From Colwellia maritima (GTDB lineage: Bacteria; Pseudomonadota; Gammaproteobacteria; Enterobacterales; Alteromonadaceae): DNA of 64,000 nt. The notes under the pieces were generated by a model. The model made no database searches, was not told the DNA's origin, and saw nothing but the letters and a program-made list of their open reading frames with translations. The stretch is taken from positions 496,001 to 560,000 of the forward strand of contig NZ_JAKKSL010000002.1 in the NCBI RefSeq assembly GCF_022669015.1, written 5' to 3'. The position numbers and the translations under genes are program-made. Of the stretch, positions 31,218-40,640 are shown one piece after another (position 1 is the stretch's first letter; every line of letters starts with the position of its first letter).

Positions 31218-32795
31218 ATGAAAACGTTAATGATACAAGGAACTACCTCTGACGCAGGTAAAAGTACGGTGGTTGCCGGACTTTGTCGGGTGTTTGCCAA
31301 TAAAGGTGTGAAAGTCGCGCCTTTTAAACCGCAGAATATGGCGTTGAATAGTGCCGTTACGGATGATGGTGGTGAAATAGGACGAGCACAAGCGCTACAG
31401 GCAATCGCTGCAAAAGTAGCACCACGTGTTGATTTTAACCCGATATTATTGAAACCCAATAGTGATACTGGTGCACAAGTGATTGTTCAGGGTAAAGCGC
31501 TTTCAAATATGGAAGCGAGTAGTTATCACGACTATAAAAAAGTAGCGATGAATGCTGTGCTTGAGTCTCATCATCGCCTCGCTGATGACTTTGATGTACT
31601 GATTGTTGAAGGCGCAGGTAGCCCTGCTGAAATTAATTTACGTGCTCATGATATTGCGAATATGGGGTATGCCGAGAAAGTTAATTGTCCCGTGATTATC
31701 GTAGCGGATATTGATCGTGGCGGTGTGTTTGCGCATTTAGTGGGCACCCTTGAATTATTGTCTGAGTCTGAAAAAGCGAGAGTGAAGGGATTCATCATCA
31801 ACCGTTTTCGTGGAGATATTGCCTTACTTGAATCAGGATTAACCTGGCTAGAAAAGCGTACTGGCAAACCAGTGCCTTTGGGGGTTTTACCTTATCTACA
31901 TGATTTAGCGCTTGATGCTGAAGATGCTGTTGCTATGGAGAACAATATTAGTTCACCTAAAATTTCAATTGCTGTGCCTTTGTTACCCCATATGAGTAAT
32001 CACACTGACTTTGATCCATTAAGGCTTAATCCCGAAATAGATTTGCGTTATGTTAAAACAGGTGAGCGAATTGAAAATTATGATTTAGTTATTATACCCG
32101 GTAGTAAAAATGTTATTGCCGATTTAACGTTTATAAAAGACCAAGGTTGGCAAGACGATATTAATCGTCATTTAAGATATGGAGGCAAACTGCTTGGTAT
32201 TTGTGGTGGCTTACAAATGTTAGGGCAAAAAATAATGGATCCTCATGGTATAGAATCAAGTTTTAGTGATAAAGACACGATCGAAGAACGGTCGATTTCA
32301 GGATTGGGGCTAGCTGACTTTACGACGACCTTAACAACAGAAAAAATTCTTACCCGTGTGTCAGGAAAATTAAGCTTATCAGGGCAGCACTGCAACGTGA
32401 ATGGTTATGAAATCCACTGTGGAGAATCAGAAGGTACAGCGTTTAATAAACCGTTAATAGGTGAATTGTCTGTTGGAAGTTCGGGGAATGATGGTTTTAT
32501 TTCTGACGATAATCAGATTGCAGCAACCTATTTACATGGTTTGTTTGATCACGGCAATGTTACTAGTGCAATTTTACAGTGGGTTAAGCATAACCATGGT
32601 GTTCAGTTTGAAATTGATATTGACCAACACAGGGAAGCGCAACTAAATCGTTTAGCTGATATTTGTGATGAGCACTTACGCATGGATATGATTGAACAAA
32701 TTTTACAGGCAGGTGTGACCACTGAGCCAAGTAAAAGTAAAGAACATAACGCAAGTAATAGTACAACTGCTAACACTCCAGAGAAAACCATATGA
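31218..32795 (+). CDS. cobQ: Cobyric acid synthase
   Basis: Glutamine- and ATP-dependent amidase acting on side chains b, d, e and g of adenosylcobyrinic acid a,c-diamide (CbiP/CobQ). N-terminal synthetase-like P-loop [21 protein letters not shown], and a C-terminal glutamine amidotransferase with the nucleophile in [11 protein letters not shown]. 525 residues, intact. Overlaps btuF by four bases (ATGA). Its presence means precursors earlier than cobinamide can be used, although no corrin-ring genes are seen here. Confidence 0.96.
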   Translation: MKTLMIQGTTSDAGKSTVVAGLCRVFANKGVKVAPFKPQNMALNSAVTDDGGEIGRAQALQAIAAKVAPRVDFNPILLKPNSDTGAQVIVQGKALSNMEASSYHDYKKVAMNAVLESHHRLADDFDVLIVEGAGSPAEINLRAHDIANMGYAEKVNCPVIIVADIDRGGVFAHLVGTLELLSESEKARVKGFIINRFRGDIALLESGLTWLEKRTGKPVPLGVLPYLHDLALDAEDAVAMENNISSPKISIAVPLLPHMSNHTDFDPLRLNPEIDLRYVKTGERIENYDLVIIPGSKNVIADLTFIKDQGWQDDINRHLRYGGKLLGICGGLQMLGQKIMDPHGIESSFSDKDTIEERSISGLGLADFTTTLTTEKILTRVSGKLSLSGQHCNVNGYEIHCGESEGTAFNKPLIGELSVGSSGNDGFISDDNQIAATYLHGLFDHGNVTSAILQWVKHNHGVQFEIDIDQHREAQLNRLADICDEHLRMDMIEQILQAGVTTEPSKSKEHNASNSTTANTPEKTI

Positions 32796-33619
32796 AGAAA
32801 ATAATTCAGATTTGCACCTTGGTCAGTTTACTCTTGGCCTGTTTTTCAAGTGTTGCGAAAGAACAACGGATAGTTGCTCTTGCGCCGCATATTGTTGAAA
32901 TGTTATTTGATATAGGTCTTGGTGAAAATATAGTGGGGACGGTGGAATATGCGGATTACCCTGAAGCGGCATTAACTATACCTCGTGTTGGAGGATATCA
33001 TGGCATTCAAATTGAAAAACTGCTCGCCTTAAAGCCTGATTTAGTCATTGTTTGGCAATCAGGTAACAAGACGTCAGACATTGAACAAATGGAAAAAATG
33101 GGGCTGAATATTATTTATAGCCTTCCACATAACATTGAAGATGTGGCAAGTGAACTTCGACACCTCGGAAAAGCTATAGGTCATGAAGCGCAAGCCGAAG
33201 TAGTAGCTAATAGTTACACCAAAAAGCTTGAAAAATTACGTCAAGACCATGTCAATACCAAACCAATGAAAGTTTTTTATCAACTTTGGCCAGAGCCAAT
33301 GCGCACTATTAATAAAGAGACAATAATCAACCAGATGATTGAAGTGTGCCAGGGGCAGAATGTTTTCGCTAGTAACCCAACGCCTTATCCACAAATTGGT
33401 ATTGAAAATGTGATTGTGGCGCAGCCTGAAATTATTATTTATCCGGATGAAAAATCTGCGATAGAGCTACCTATTATTGACTGGCGAAAATGGCCCGAAA
33501 TACCTGCGGTTAAACATAACCGTTTTATTCATGTTAATGCAGATTTATTGCATAGATTCAGTACTCGAATGTTAGAAGGTATTGAAGATATGTGTGAAAA
33601 AATTGATGAGTTTCGTTGA
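32792..33619 (+). CDS. btuF: Cobalamin periplasmic binding protein (BtuF-like)
   Basis: Periplasmic solute-binding protein of the BtuCDF importer, 275 residues, with an N-terminal signal peptide ending near S-S-V-A-K. The start of the mature part, [19 protein letters not shown], and the P-R-V-G-G-Y segment are typical of class III binding proteins. Last gene of the riboswitch-controlled operon, translationally coupled to cobQ. Unlike E. coli the three transporter genes are split, btuDC at the front and btuF at the end. Confidence 0.93.
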   Translation: MKKIIQICTLVSLLLACFSSVAKEQRIVALAPHIVEMLFDIGLGENIVGTVEYADYPEAALTIPRVGGYHGIQIEKLLALKPDLVIVWQSGNKTSDIEQMEKMGLNIIYSLPHNIEDVASELRHLGKAIGHEAQAEVVANSYTKKLEKLRQDHVNTKPMKVFYQLWPEPMRTINKETIINQMIEVCQGQNVFASNPTPYPQIGIENVIVAQPEIIIYPDEKSAIELPIIDWRKWPEIPAVKHNRFIHVNADLLHRFSTRMLEGIEDMCEKIDEFR

Positions 33620-33679
33620 GCACTTCACAAACTCATTAAATAGACTAACGAGTGAAAATTCTTTCACTTTATTTTAATA

Positions 33680-33775
33680 AGCAATGAGGGAAATCTATGA
33701 AATTTAGATACTGCCCCCGCAACGGTAATAACTTGAGGTTAATTGACAAGTTTAAGTCCGACACCTTGTACTTAT
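33680..33775 (+). promoter_or_regulatory. Cobalamin (B12) riboswitch upstream of btuB
   Basis: Shows the conserved core ACTGCCCCCGCAACGGTAA (33710-33728) and the B12 box AAGTCCGACACCTTG (33754-33768). It lies 75-80 bases upstream of btuB. Downstream at 33818-33836, ATGATGC and GCATCAT form a hairpin whose loop is GGAGG, possibly part of the expression platform. The aptamer's 5' boundary is approximate. Confidence 0.9.
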
Positions 33776-33849
33776 TTAATTATTATTTGGCGTAATCAAC
33801 GCGGCCAAGTAATCAAGATGATGCGGAGGGCATCATAGAGTGGGGTAAT

Positions 33850-35710
33850 ATGATAACTAAACAATTTAATAAAACATTAATTCAACTAGCTGTTTCTTCG
33901 GCAATACTTTCTAGTACATTGATGTCTTCTGTCTCAATTGCAGCAGATAATCTCAACGAAGTAGAAGAAGCTAATTTAGAGCAAATTGTTGTAACGGCAA
34001 ATCGTTCTCAACAAGAACAATTTTTATCACTTTCATCAACGCAAGTGATCGGTAAAGCTGAAATTGAAATGATTCAGCCACAAAATATTACCGAATTACT
34101 TAATACCGTTGCAGGGGTAACAGTTGCCAACTTAGGTAGCGCAGGTCAAGCTGCCTCTGTATATATGCGTGGTACAAACAGTAATCACACCTTGGTATTG
34201 GTAGATGGTGTACGTGTTGGTTCAGCAACATTAGGCACAACCAGTTTTTCTTCAATGTCGGTGGGTTTAATTGATCGTATTGAAGTTGTAAAAGGTCCTC
34301 GTGGTGCACTTTGGGGATCTGACGCTATTGGTGGTGTTATTCAAATTTTCACTAAAAAACTGCAATCAGGTGAAGGTTATGTTACTGCCGGTGTAGGCAG
34401 TAATGGGTTTTGGAAAACTGAGGCAGCCGTCGGTTTAGGTAATGAAAAAAATTCGTTAACTATTTCTTGGTGCTTTAGAAGAAAGTGATGGTTTTAATGC
34501 GACGGATTACGATGGTCAAATGGATGATGATGGTTACGACCGTCAATCGTTTAGCATTAATGGTCAAAGTCAGTTAACTGATGAGTATTCACTTAATTTA
34601 GTTTCACGTTATGAAACAGGTGGTTCACTGTATGACACTCAGTGGGGCGGAGCAGATGAGAATGAATATAAAAACTATTCTGTTAAATTGGGCGGTGTTT
34701 ACCAGGGTGAAAAACTCTTAGTTGAAACTTCTTTTGCTAAGTCACAAGATCAAGCAGGTACCTTTGAAGGTGGTGTTGATCCAAAAGTGGTTAGTGATAT
34801 TACTACTAAGCGTGATCAGTTTGGTTTGTTGGCTGAGTATGGGCTAAGTACAGATACTAGCTTTGTTGGTGGATTTGATTGGTACGAAGAGCGTGTTGCT
34901 AACACTGGCTCAGCGTATGTTAAGGATAAACGACATGCTAATGCTATTTTTGTTCAAGCACGTCATCAACTGAATGCTTTTTTATTTGAAGGCGCAGTAC
35001 GTCAAGATGACATTCAAGGATTAGATAAAGAAACTACCTATAACATTTCTCTTTGGTTATCAACTAAATCAAGACTGGTTGTTAAGTATAAGCCAAGGTA
35101 CAGGTTTTAAAGCGCCTACGTTTAATGACTTATATTGGCCTGGTTCAGGTAATCCGGCACTTAAACCTGAGAATGTTGAAAGTAAAGAAATACTATTACG
35201 TAATTCATTTTCTAATGGTAGCGTTGAAATCAGTGTTTATGATGCAGATATCGACAATTTAATTAATTGGGCACCAGATGCCGAGGGCAATTGGTCACCC
35301 GCTAATATTGATAAAGCGTCCGCTAAAGGGGTTGATTTAACCGTTGCATTACAATCGGGTGACTTCTCTCATTTACTTGCTGCGGGTTACGTTAAAACAG
35401 AAGATGAATCAACAGGGAATGAATTGTTACGCCGTCCAAAAGTGAAAGCAACATATACCTTGGGATATCAAATTGAAGCGTTAACCACGAGTATTACTCT
35501 TGATTATCGCGGCAAAAGTGAAGATAACAAATATGTGCCAATAACATTAGATGCTGCACTATTAACAAATGTTTCGGTTAACTATCAATTTTCTGATAAA
35601 TTTTCAGTTATTGCTAAGTTAAATAATCTTTTTGATAAAGATTATGATGTTGCCGAGCATTATTATACTGATGGTGTAAATTATCAGTGGCTGCAACTTA
35701 CACTTTTTAG
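33850..35710 (+). CDS. btuB: TonB-dependent vitamin B12 receptor, broken by three indels
   Basis: Outer-membrane cobalamin receptor. A signal peptide is followed by the TonB box (E-Q-I-V-V-T-A-N-R) and the plug domain with V-Y-M-R-G-T-N-S-N-H-T and R-I-E-V-V-K-G-P-R-G-A-L-W-G-S-D-A-I-G-G. The barrel is split by an extra T at 34467-34468 (I-S-G-A-L-E-E-S-D-G-F), an extra T at 35052-35054 (L-G-Y-Q-L-N-Q-D), and a missing base at 35685-35690. With the last repaired, the protein ends Y-Q-V-A-A-T-Y-T-F at TAG 35708, with the terminal Phe expected for barrel insertion; unrepaired it would run on to 35747. Repaired length 619 residues (E. coli 614). Riboswitch-controlled. Confidence 0.93.
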
Positions 35711-35748
35711 CTTGCTTACTGATTTATTTGCGCTTTTTACCTTATAAT

Positions 35749-35793
35749 AAAACACCATAATTTAAATACTTGTTTTGGTTATGGTGTTTTTTT
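35749..35793 (+). terminator. btuB terminator
   Basis: AAAACACCATAA pairs with TTATGGTGTTTT, followed by T-rich sequence. The position favours the shorter btuB end at 35710. Confidence 0.8.
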
Positions 35794-35878
35794 AATGTAG
35801 TAATTGTAGTAAAATCCCCTTTATCTCAAGAGTACACCCGCCTAGCGTATACCCGCCGCAGAAAAACAGGAATCATCG

Positions 35879-37132
35879 ATGTTCAAACTTTCTAAATTTG
35901 GAGAAAAATTTTCCCAAGAATCAGGTATTGTAAGTTTAATGGATGATTTGGGTACTGCACTCAATGAAAACCCTGAATTAATTTTTATGGGGGGAGGTAA
36001 CCCTGCTCGTATTCCTGAAATAGAAGATTATTTTCACCAAAGACTCAAACAAATTACAGAAAGTGACGATGATAGGTTTAACCTCTTAAGTGTTTATCAA
36101 TCACCCCAAGGTGAATTAAAATTACGTAAAGAGATGGCAAGTTATTTGAGCCGCCGATTTAATTGGCAAATAACTGAAAAAAACATCGCTTTTGCAAACG
36201 GTAGCCAATCGGCCTTCTTTACAATTTACAACATTTTGGCAGGTGAAATGCCAAATGGCGAGAACAAGAAAATACATTTTCCATTGGCACCTGAGTATGT
36301 GGGTTATGCCAATGCAGGTTTAAGCGAAAGGTTCTTTTCATCAACCAAACCTGATATTGAACTGATTGGTGATGATATGTTTAAGTATCACGTTAATTTT
36401 GAGCAATTAAACATTAACGAAAATATTGCCGCTTTATCCGTGTCAAGACCAACAAACCCAACAGGTAATGTGTTAACTGATGAGGAAATCAATCAGCTTG
36501 ATGCCATAGCACAGCAGCATAATATACCATTAATTATTGATGGTGCTTACGGTTTACCTTTCCCTAACATTACGTTTGTCGAAGCAAAACCACACTGGAA
36601 TGATAATACTATTTTAGTGCTGAGTCTCTCTAAGCTTGGATTACCCGCAGTTCGCACAGGCATTGTTATTGCTAATGAAGAATTTATTGGACAATTTACT
36701 CGGGTAAATACGATTTGTAATTTAGCCACTAGCAGTACCGGACCTACGTTAATATCGGGCATATTCAACAATAATGAAATAACAACGTTAACCGAAACAG
36801 TACGTCATTATTATCGAACAAAAGTTGACCTTGTTACTCAAGAGCTTAAACAGGCACTAGCAGGAATACCCTATAGAATTCACGTTCCAGAAGGGGCTAT
36901 TTTTATCTGGTTATGGTTACAAGATCTACCTATTACCTCAAACGAGCTGTATCAAAAATTGAAGTCTAAAGGTGTTTTAGTGATACCAGGAGAAGAGTTT
37001 TTTATCGGGTTGGATGACTGGCAACACAAAAAAGAATGCATAAGAATATCTTACGCCCAAAGCCCAGAGAAAATTACAGCGGGTATCAACATTATTCAGG
37101 AAGAATTAAAGGCGTTATACCCGTTTAATTAA
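35879..37132 (+). CDS. avtA: Valine-pyruvate aminotransferase
   Basis: PLP-dependent class I/II aminotransferase exchanging amino groups between valine/2-oxoisovalerate and alanine/pyruvate. 417 residues, colinear with E. coli AvtA: M-G-G-G-N-P-A-R-I-P-E, A-N-G-S-Q-S-A-F-F, S-R-P-T-N-P-T-G-N-V, and the PLP-Lys region S-L-S-K-L-G-L-P. AGGA site before ATG. It lies between btuB and the reverse-strand cobC-cbiB-cobD genes. No cobalamin role is known for this family, so it is probably a bystander. Confidence 0.93.
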   Translation: MFKLSKFGEKFSQESGIVSLMDDLGTALNENPELIFMGGGNPARIPEIEDYFHQRLKQITESDDDRFNLLSVYQSPQGELKLRKEMASYLSRRFNWQITEKNIAFANGSQSAFFTIYNILAGEMPNGENKKIHFPLAPEYVGYANAGLSERFFSSTKPDIELIGDDMFKYHVNFEQLNINENIAALSVSRPTNPTGNVLTDEEINQLDAIAQQHNIPLIIDGAYGLPFPNITFVEAKPHWNDNTILVLSLSKLGLPAVRTGIVIANEEFIGQFTRVNTICNLATSSTGPTLISGIFNNNEITTLTETVRHYYRTKVDLVTQELKQALAGIPYRIHVPEGAIFIWLWLQDLPITSNELYQKLKSKGVLVIPGEEFFIGLDDWQHKKECIRISYAQSPEKITAGINIIQEELKALYPFN

Positions 37133-37153
37133 ACATTAACTCAATAATTTCTT

Positions 37154-38203
37154 TTAATAACAATTTAATAAAGCATTTTTCAACCGTTCATGTTGGTTTT
37201 TCTTCGCTAAGCCAAACCTTAATGCTTGTTTGTCATCAGTTAAACGTGCATATACCGCTTGTTGACATAATGAAGCATAGTAATTTTCAGCGCGGCTTTT
37301 TGTTTCAGTGCTTTCGGTAAAATAAACAGTTTGAAATAAATCCGTTCCCGTAATTTTATTAATGTATTCACTGGGAATACTTTTAGTGAGTATTGTACGT
37401 AAGTCAGCACTTAAAAGTTGAAGCTTTTGTTTTTGTTGCTCATGCCATTGGTAATCAGACAACGCACTTTGTGCAATAAACTGTGCAGGACCATTGACTT
37501 GCCAAGGTCCGAGTTGGTCATTAAATTTTTCTATCCAAGTTTCGCTGCCTATTAAAAAACCGATGCGAATACCCGCTAAGCCAAAAAATTTGCCAAAAGA
37601 CCGTAAAATTAAGGTGTTGTTAATGGTATTGGAATTACTGTTGATTGTATGCGACATAGAGTGAGAGGGACTTACTACATCAATAAAGGCTTCATCAATG
37701 ACGAGTAGACCGTTACTTTTTTCAAGTTTTTCTTGATATTTAATTAGGGTAGATTGTGAATATAACTGACCTGTTGGATTATTAGGATTAATGATCACTA
37801 GAACAGTATTGTTTTCAATGGGCTCCTGTTCAAGTAACTCATTTTTATACCAGTAAACGGTAAACCCGGCGGTTTGCCACGCAAGGGCATGTTCTTTATA
37901 ACCTTGTTCTGGTAAATAAACGGTAGTTGAAAGCGGATTTTTTTTACGCCAAAGTGTAGGTAATAGCTTTATAATGGCTTGACTACCATTGGTAACAAGT
38001 AAATTATCGGCATTATAGTAACGCTTTGCGGCAGTTTTTAAATCACTGCTTGTTTGTGGTAGTGATTGGTATACTTTTTCAGGAATAGAGGGAATAGGGT
38101 AGCTAAATGGTGCTATGCCAGTAGATAGATCTAACCAGTTCTCTGCAGGAATATTGTATTGTTTTGCTACTTGTTGTAATTGTCCGCCATGGATCAAAGC
38201 CAA
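37154..38203 (-). CDS. cobD: Threonine-phosphate decarboxylase (CobD/CobC-like aminotransferase fold)
   Basis: PLP enzyme making (R)-1-amino-2-propanol phosphate, the linker used by CbiB. The N-terminal H-G-G-Q-L, W-L-D-L-S-T-G-I-A-P motif is diagnostic of this aminotransferase clade. N-P-N-N-P-T-G-Q and the PLP-Lys region R-S-F-G-K-F-F-G-L-A-G-I-R-I-G follow. 349 residues, intact. Third gene of the reverse-strand cobC-cbiB-cobD group; a G8 tract sits in the short gap to cbiB. Confidence 0.92.
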   Translation of the reverse strand: MALIHGGQLQQVAKQYNIPAENWLDLSTGIAPFSYPIPSIPEKVYQSLPQTSSDLKTAAKRYYNADNLLVTNGSQAIIKLLPTLWRKKNPLSTTVYLPEQGYKEHALAWQTAGFTVYWYKNELLEQEPIENNTVLVIINPNNPTGQLYSQSTLIKYQEKLEKSNGLLVIDEAFIDVVSPSHSMSHTINSNSNTINNTLILRSFGKFFGLAGIRIGFLIGSETWIEKFNDQLGPWQVNGPAQFIAQSALSDYQWHEQQKQKLQLLSADLRTILTKSIPSEYINKITGTDLFQTVYFTESTETKSRAENYYASLCQQAVYARLTDDKQALRFGLAKKNQHERLKNALLNCY

Positions 38204-38266
38204 AATTGATTCACCTGAATGTCAGTTTCAAAATAGTGTTAATTATACAAGAAATACCCCCCCCAT

Positions 38267-39271
38267 TTATACGAAAATATAGAAGGTTAATTGATAAATA
38301 AAAATGAATAAAACTAATAACATAGCTGCTCGTTTTACTACTGTTATACTGCGTGGGATATCAGTTACTTTCACTATGGTATTTTCATTTAAATTTAAGC
38401 CTAAGGTAGGAGAAGTTATTATTTTATTGTGGTAGGTAGCATTACCGCCCAGAGAAATCTGCATCACAGTAGCACCTGCAGCCATAACCCAACCACCGTT
38501 GTGACTTTTATATTGATCACCTTGTTGATAAGCATTTTTTAATGCCTGAAAAAATGGCTGTTGTAGGGCATATAAAAGAGTACAAACTTTGCCTGTGAGA
38601 AAACCTAAAACATCATCGGCTCGTGCAGCAAAAAAGCCAAAAGAATTAAAACGGTCTGTTTTATAACCCCACATAGCATCAAGTGTATTGGCAAGGCGAT
38701 GTAATATAACTAAAGGAATTCCCCCAATCAGGTAATAAACCAATGAAGCGATAACTGCATCATGACCATTTTCAAGCATAGATTCTACTGTGGCGCGTGA
38801 CATGTCGTTGGCTGATAAGTTATCTGTTTCTCGACTGACTAGATAACTGGTATAGTGTCTCGCTTTGCTTAAGTCACCTTGGTTTAATGGCGTGAAAACT
38901 TGCTTTGCATGAACATCTAAACTGTTGAGTCCTAATGCTGCATACAAAAATAAGACCTCTAGCAAAAATTGCAAATTGGTAGGAATTAAATTGAGTAATA
39001 TATAGGTAAAGTAGCTAAAGGGTAGTATAAGTAAGCACCAAGCCAACAAACCACGTAGGGCGTTTTGTTTTGAAAAAACATGTCCTTGATTAGCCTTTTT
39101 ATTTAACCACAGCTCAATTGTACTCGCCAAAAAACCAAAGCCAACTAATGGGTGATATCTTTTAGGCTCCCCTAAGAAATGATCAAGTAATAAGGCTAAT
39201 ATCAGCGTTAAGCTCAGTTTAAATTGGGTTACCAACAAGAAAGCAGAGGTTAAAAAACTGTTATCAAACAT
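38267..39271 (-). CDS. cbiB: Adenosylcobinamide-phosphate synthase
   Basis: Integral membrane enzyme attaching aminopropanol phosphate to adenosylcobyric acid. 334 residues with several predicted helices. Typical motifs: L-L-D-H-F-L-G-E-P-K-R-Y-H-P-L-V-G-F-G near the N-terminus, V-S-R-E-T-D-N-L-S-A, S-M-L-E-N-G-H-D-A-V-I, and M-W-G-Y-K-T. Overlaps the upstream phosphatase gene by 8 bases, so translation is probably coupled. Acts between CobQ and CobU. Confidence 0.94.
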   Translation of the reverse strand: MFDNSFLTSAFLLVTQFKLSLTLILALLLDHFLGEPKRYHPLVGFGFLASTIELWLNKKANQGHVFSKQNALRGLLAWCLLILPFSYFTYILLNLIPTNLQFLLEVLFLYAALGLNSLDVHAKQVFTPLNQGDLSKARHYTSYLVSRETDNLSANDMSRATVESMLENGHDAVIASLVYYLIGGIPLVILHRLANTLDAMWGYKTDRFNSFGFFAARADDVLGFLTGKVCTLLYALQQPFFQALKNAYQQGDQYKSHNGGWVMAAGATVMQISLGGNATYHNKIITSPTLGLNLNENTIVKVTDIPRSITVVKRAAMLLVLFIFIYQLTFYIFV

Positions 39272-39865
39272 TTTGAACTGCTTCTATCTCTGTAAATGTG
39301 AAGTAGGGTGCTTTGCTGTGAAAATCGACAGCAATAATGCAACCATTTTTGTATAAATTAAAGGCATTACTTGTTTGCGTTTGCCCCAGTAAATACAGAA
39401 GGCAACGAAGTGCTTCACCATGAAAAATGATTAATATATTTTCGCCAAGGTGTTCTGTAGCGAGTTGCTGTAACGTATATAAAATTCGCTGTCCACAGGC
39501 TAGAGCAGACTCTGAATTTTTAACGGTTAATGAGGTGACTTGATTAAGTAACTCATGATATTGAGGTAGCATTTTCAGTGTTGATATTTCTTTTCCTTGC
39601 CAACAACCTAAATTTCGTTCCATTAAATTGGTAGAAGTTTGATGAGGTACATTTAATTTTTTTGACAAATAGTGGCGCTTTTCACTGCTCTACCAAGGGG
39701 AGAAGAAATAATAAGCTGAATATTTTTAGTCACTAATTCATCAGCTATTTGTGCAGATTGTAAATTACCTAAATCGGTTAACTCACTGTCGAGTTGTCCT
39801 TGTAAGCGCCGGGTTCTATTCCACAGCGTTTCACCGTGGCGAGCGAGATAAAGTCTGGTTTTCAT
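39264..39865 (-). CDS. cobC: Histidine phosphatase, probable alpha-ribazole phosphatase (CobC), frameshifted
   Basis: Phosphoglycerate-mutase-fold phosphatase starting MKTRLYLARHGETLW with the phosphohistidine motif R-H-G-E-T, and carrying the second His in I-I-F-H-G-E-A. The two halves are joined by restoring one base in the T7 run at 39657-39663 (A on the coding strand): I-C-Q-K-K-L-N-V-P-H. Repaired length about 200 residues. It is the first gene of an operon with cbiB and cobD, which supports the CobC role. A paralogue is at 25745-26386. Confidence 0.85.
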
Positions 39866-40347
39866 TATTTTTTATGTAAAGTAGAATCTTGGGCAGAATA
39901 GCGAAATTCTGACAGAAATTCTCGCAGTAGTACAATCATATAAGCCTATATTTTAAGAACAGAGATGGAGAAATTAGTAAAGAATCCGACAATTTAAGAG
40001 GAAATACCCTAAAGCAGCTTAAGTAATCATTTTATTTTGAGATAAAATGAAAAACTAGTTTACTTATCCATATATTACATATATAGTTGCTACGTTATTT
40101 ACTCTCCTCTCGTTTATTTAACTGGTTACCTGTTAATATTTATTAAGTGGTAAACCCTGTTTTGTCTTCCCTTTCACAGTTAGCCAACACTCAAATTATT
40201 AAGCTTAAATTATTGTCTGAGTTATCAAAATATAGTCTCGAATTGAGTTTCTATTTTAAAATACCTAAAAGTTTTCATACAATTTTTCACACAATAATAT
40301 AGCTTTTATTATTCATGCGCTTTGACGCAAATTAAAAGAGTTCTATT
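39866..40347. other. Intergenic region between cobC and the 55-residue ORF
   Basis: About 480 AT-rich bases, the divergent upstream region of both neighbours. A perfect inverted repeat TCATTTTAT-TTTGAG-ATAAAATGA lies at 40027-40050. An imperfect repeated GAAATTCT element lies near 39900-39925. No B12-riboswitch core was found, so the reverse-strand cob operon seems not to have its own riboswitch. Confidence 0.5.
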
Positions 40348-40515
40348 ATGTCTTATACATACAAAGGTATGGTTTATTCAATTAAATCACCAGTAACCTC
40401 AATTTCAGTTAACAAACATAATGTTGTTGTTACAGATCAAGATGGTTCAAAATTAATCAAGTTTACTAATGTAAATGATTCAAAATGTTTTTTAGCATGG
40501 GTTTATAAAGCCTAA
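40348..40515 (+). CDS. Small uncharacterised protein, 55 residues
   Basis: Short ORF starting MSYTYKGMVYSIKSPV and ending W-V-Y-K-A, stop TAA at 40513-40515. An AAGAG ribosome site (about 40335-40339) precedes the ATG by eight or nine bases, and a terminator follows at 40588-40626. Composition is ordinary for a soluble protein, with alternating hydrophobic residues suggesting beta strands (ISVNKHNVVVT, KLIKFTNV). No signal peptide or membrane segment. I do not recognise a family. It is supported only by start, ribosome site and terminator. Confidence 0.6.
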   Translation: MSYTYKGMVYSIKSPVTSISVNKHNVVVTDQDGSKLIKFTNVNDSKCFLAWVYKA

Positions 40516-40587
40516 GCAAATAACAAAAAGTAAACTGTAATGATTTGCAGTTACTTTATTTCAATTTTGTTTACACACACACCAGAT

Positions 40588-40626
40588 AAAAAAAAGCCGC
40601 TAGTATAATACTAACGGCTTTTTTTG
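40588..40626. terminator. Bidirectional terminator between the 55-residue ORF and pyk
   Basis: AAAAAAAAGCCG-CTAGTATAATACTAA-CGGCTTTTTTT. The stem can be extended through TTAG/CTAG-type pairs, with A and T runs at both sides. Confidence 0.85.
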
Positions 40627-40640
40627 TACGCTGTTCGGTA

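Noticed and set aside
39866..40347. Third B12 riboswitch upstream of the reverse-strand cob operon
   Set aside because: I looked for the CCCGCAACTG core and a B12 box on the reverse strand and found neither.
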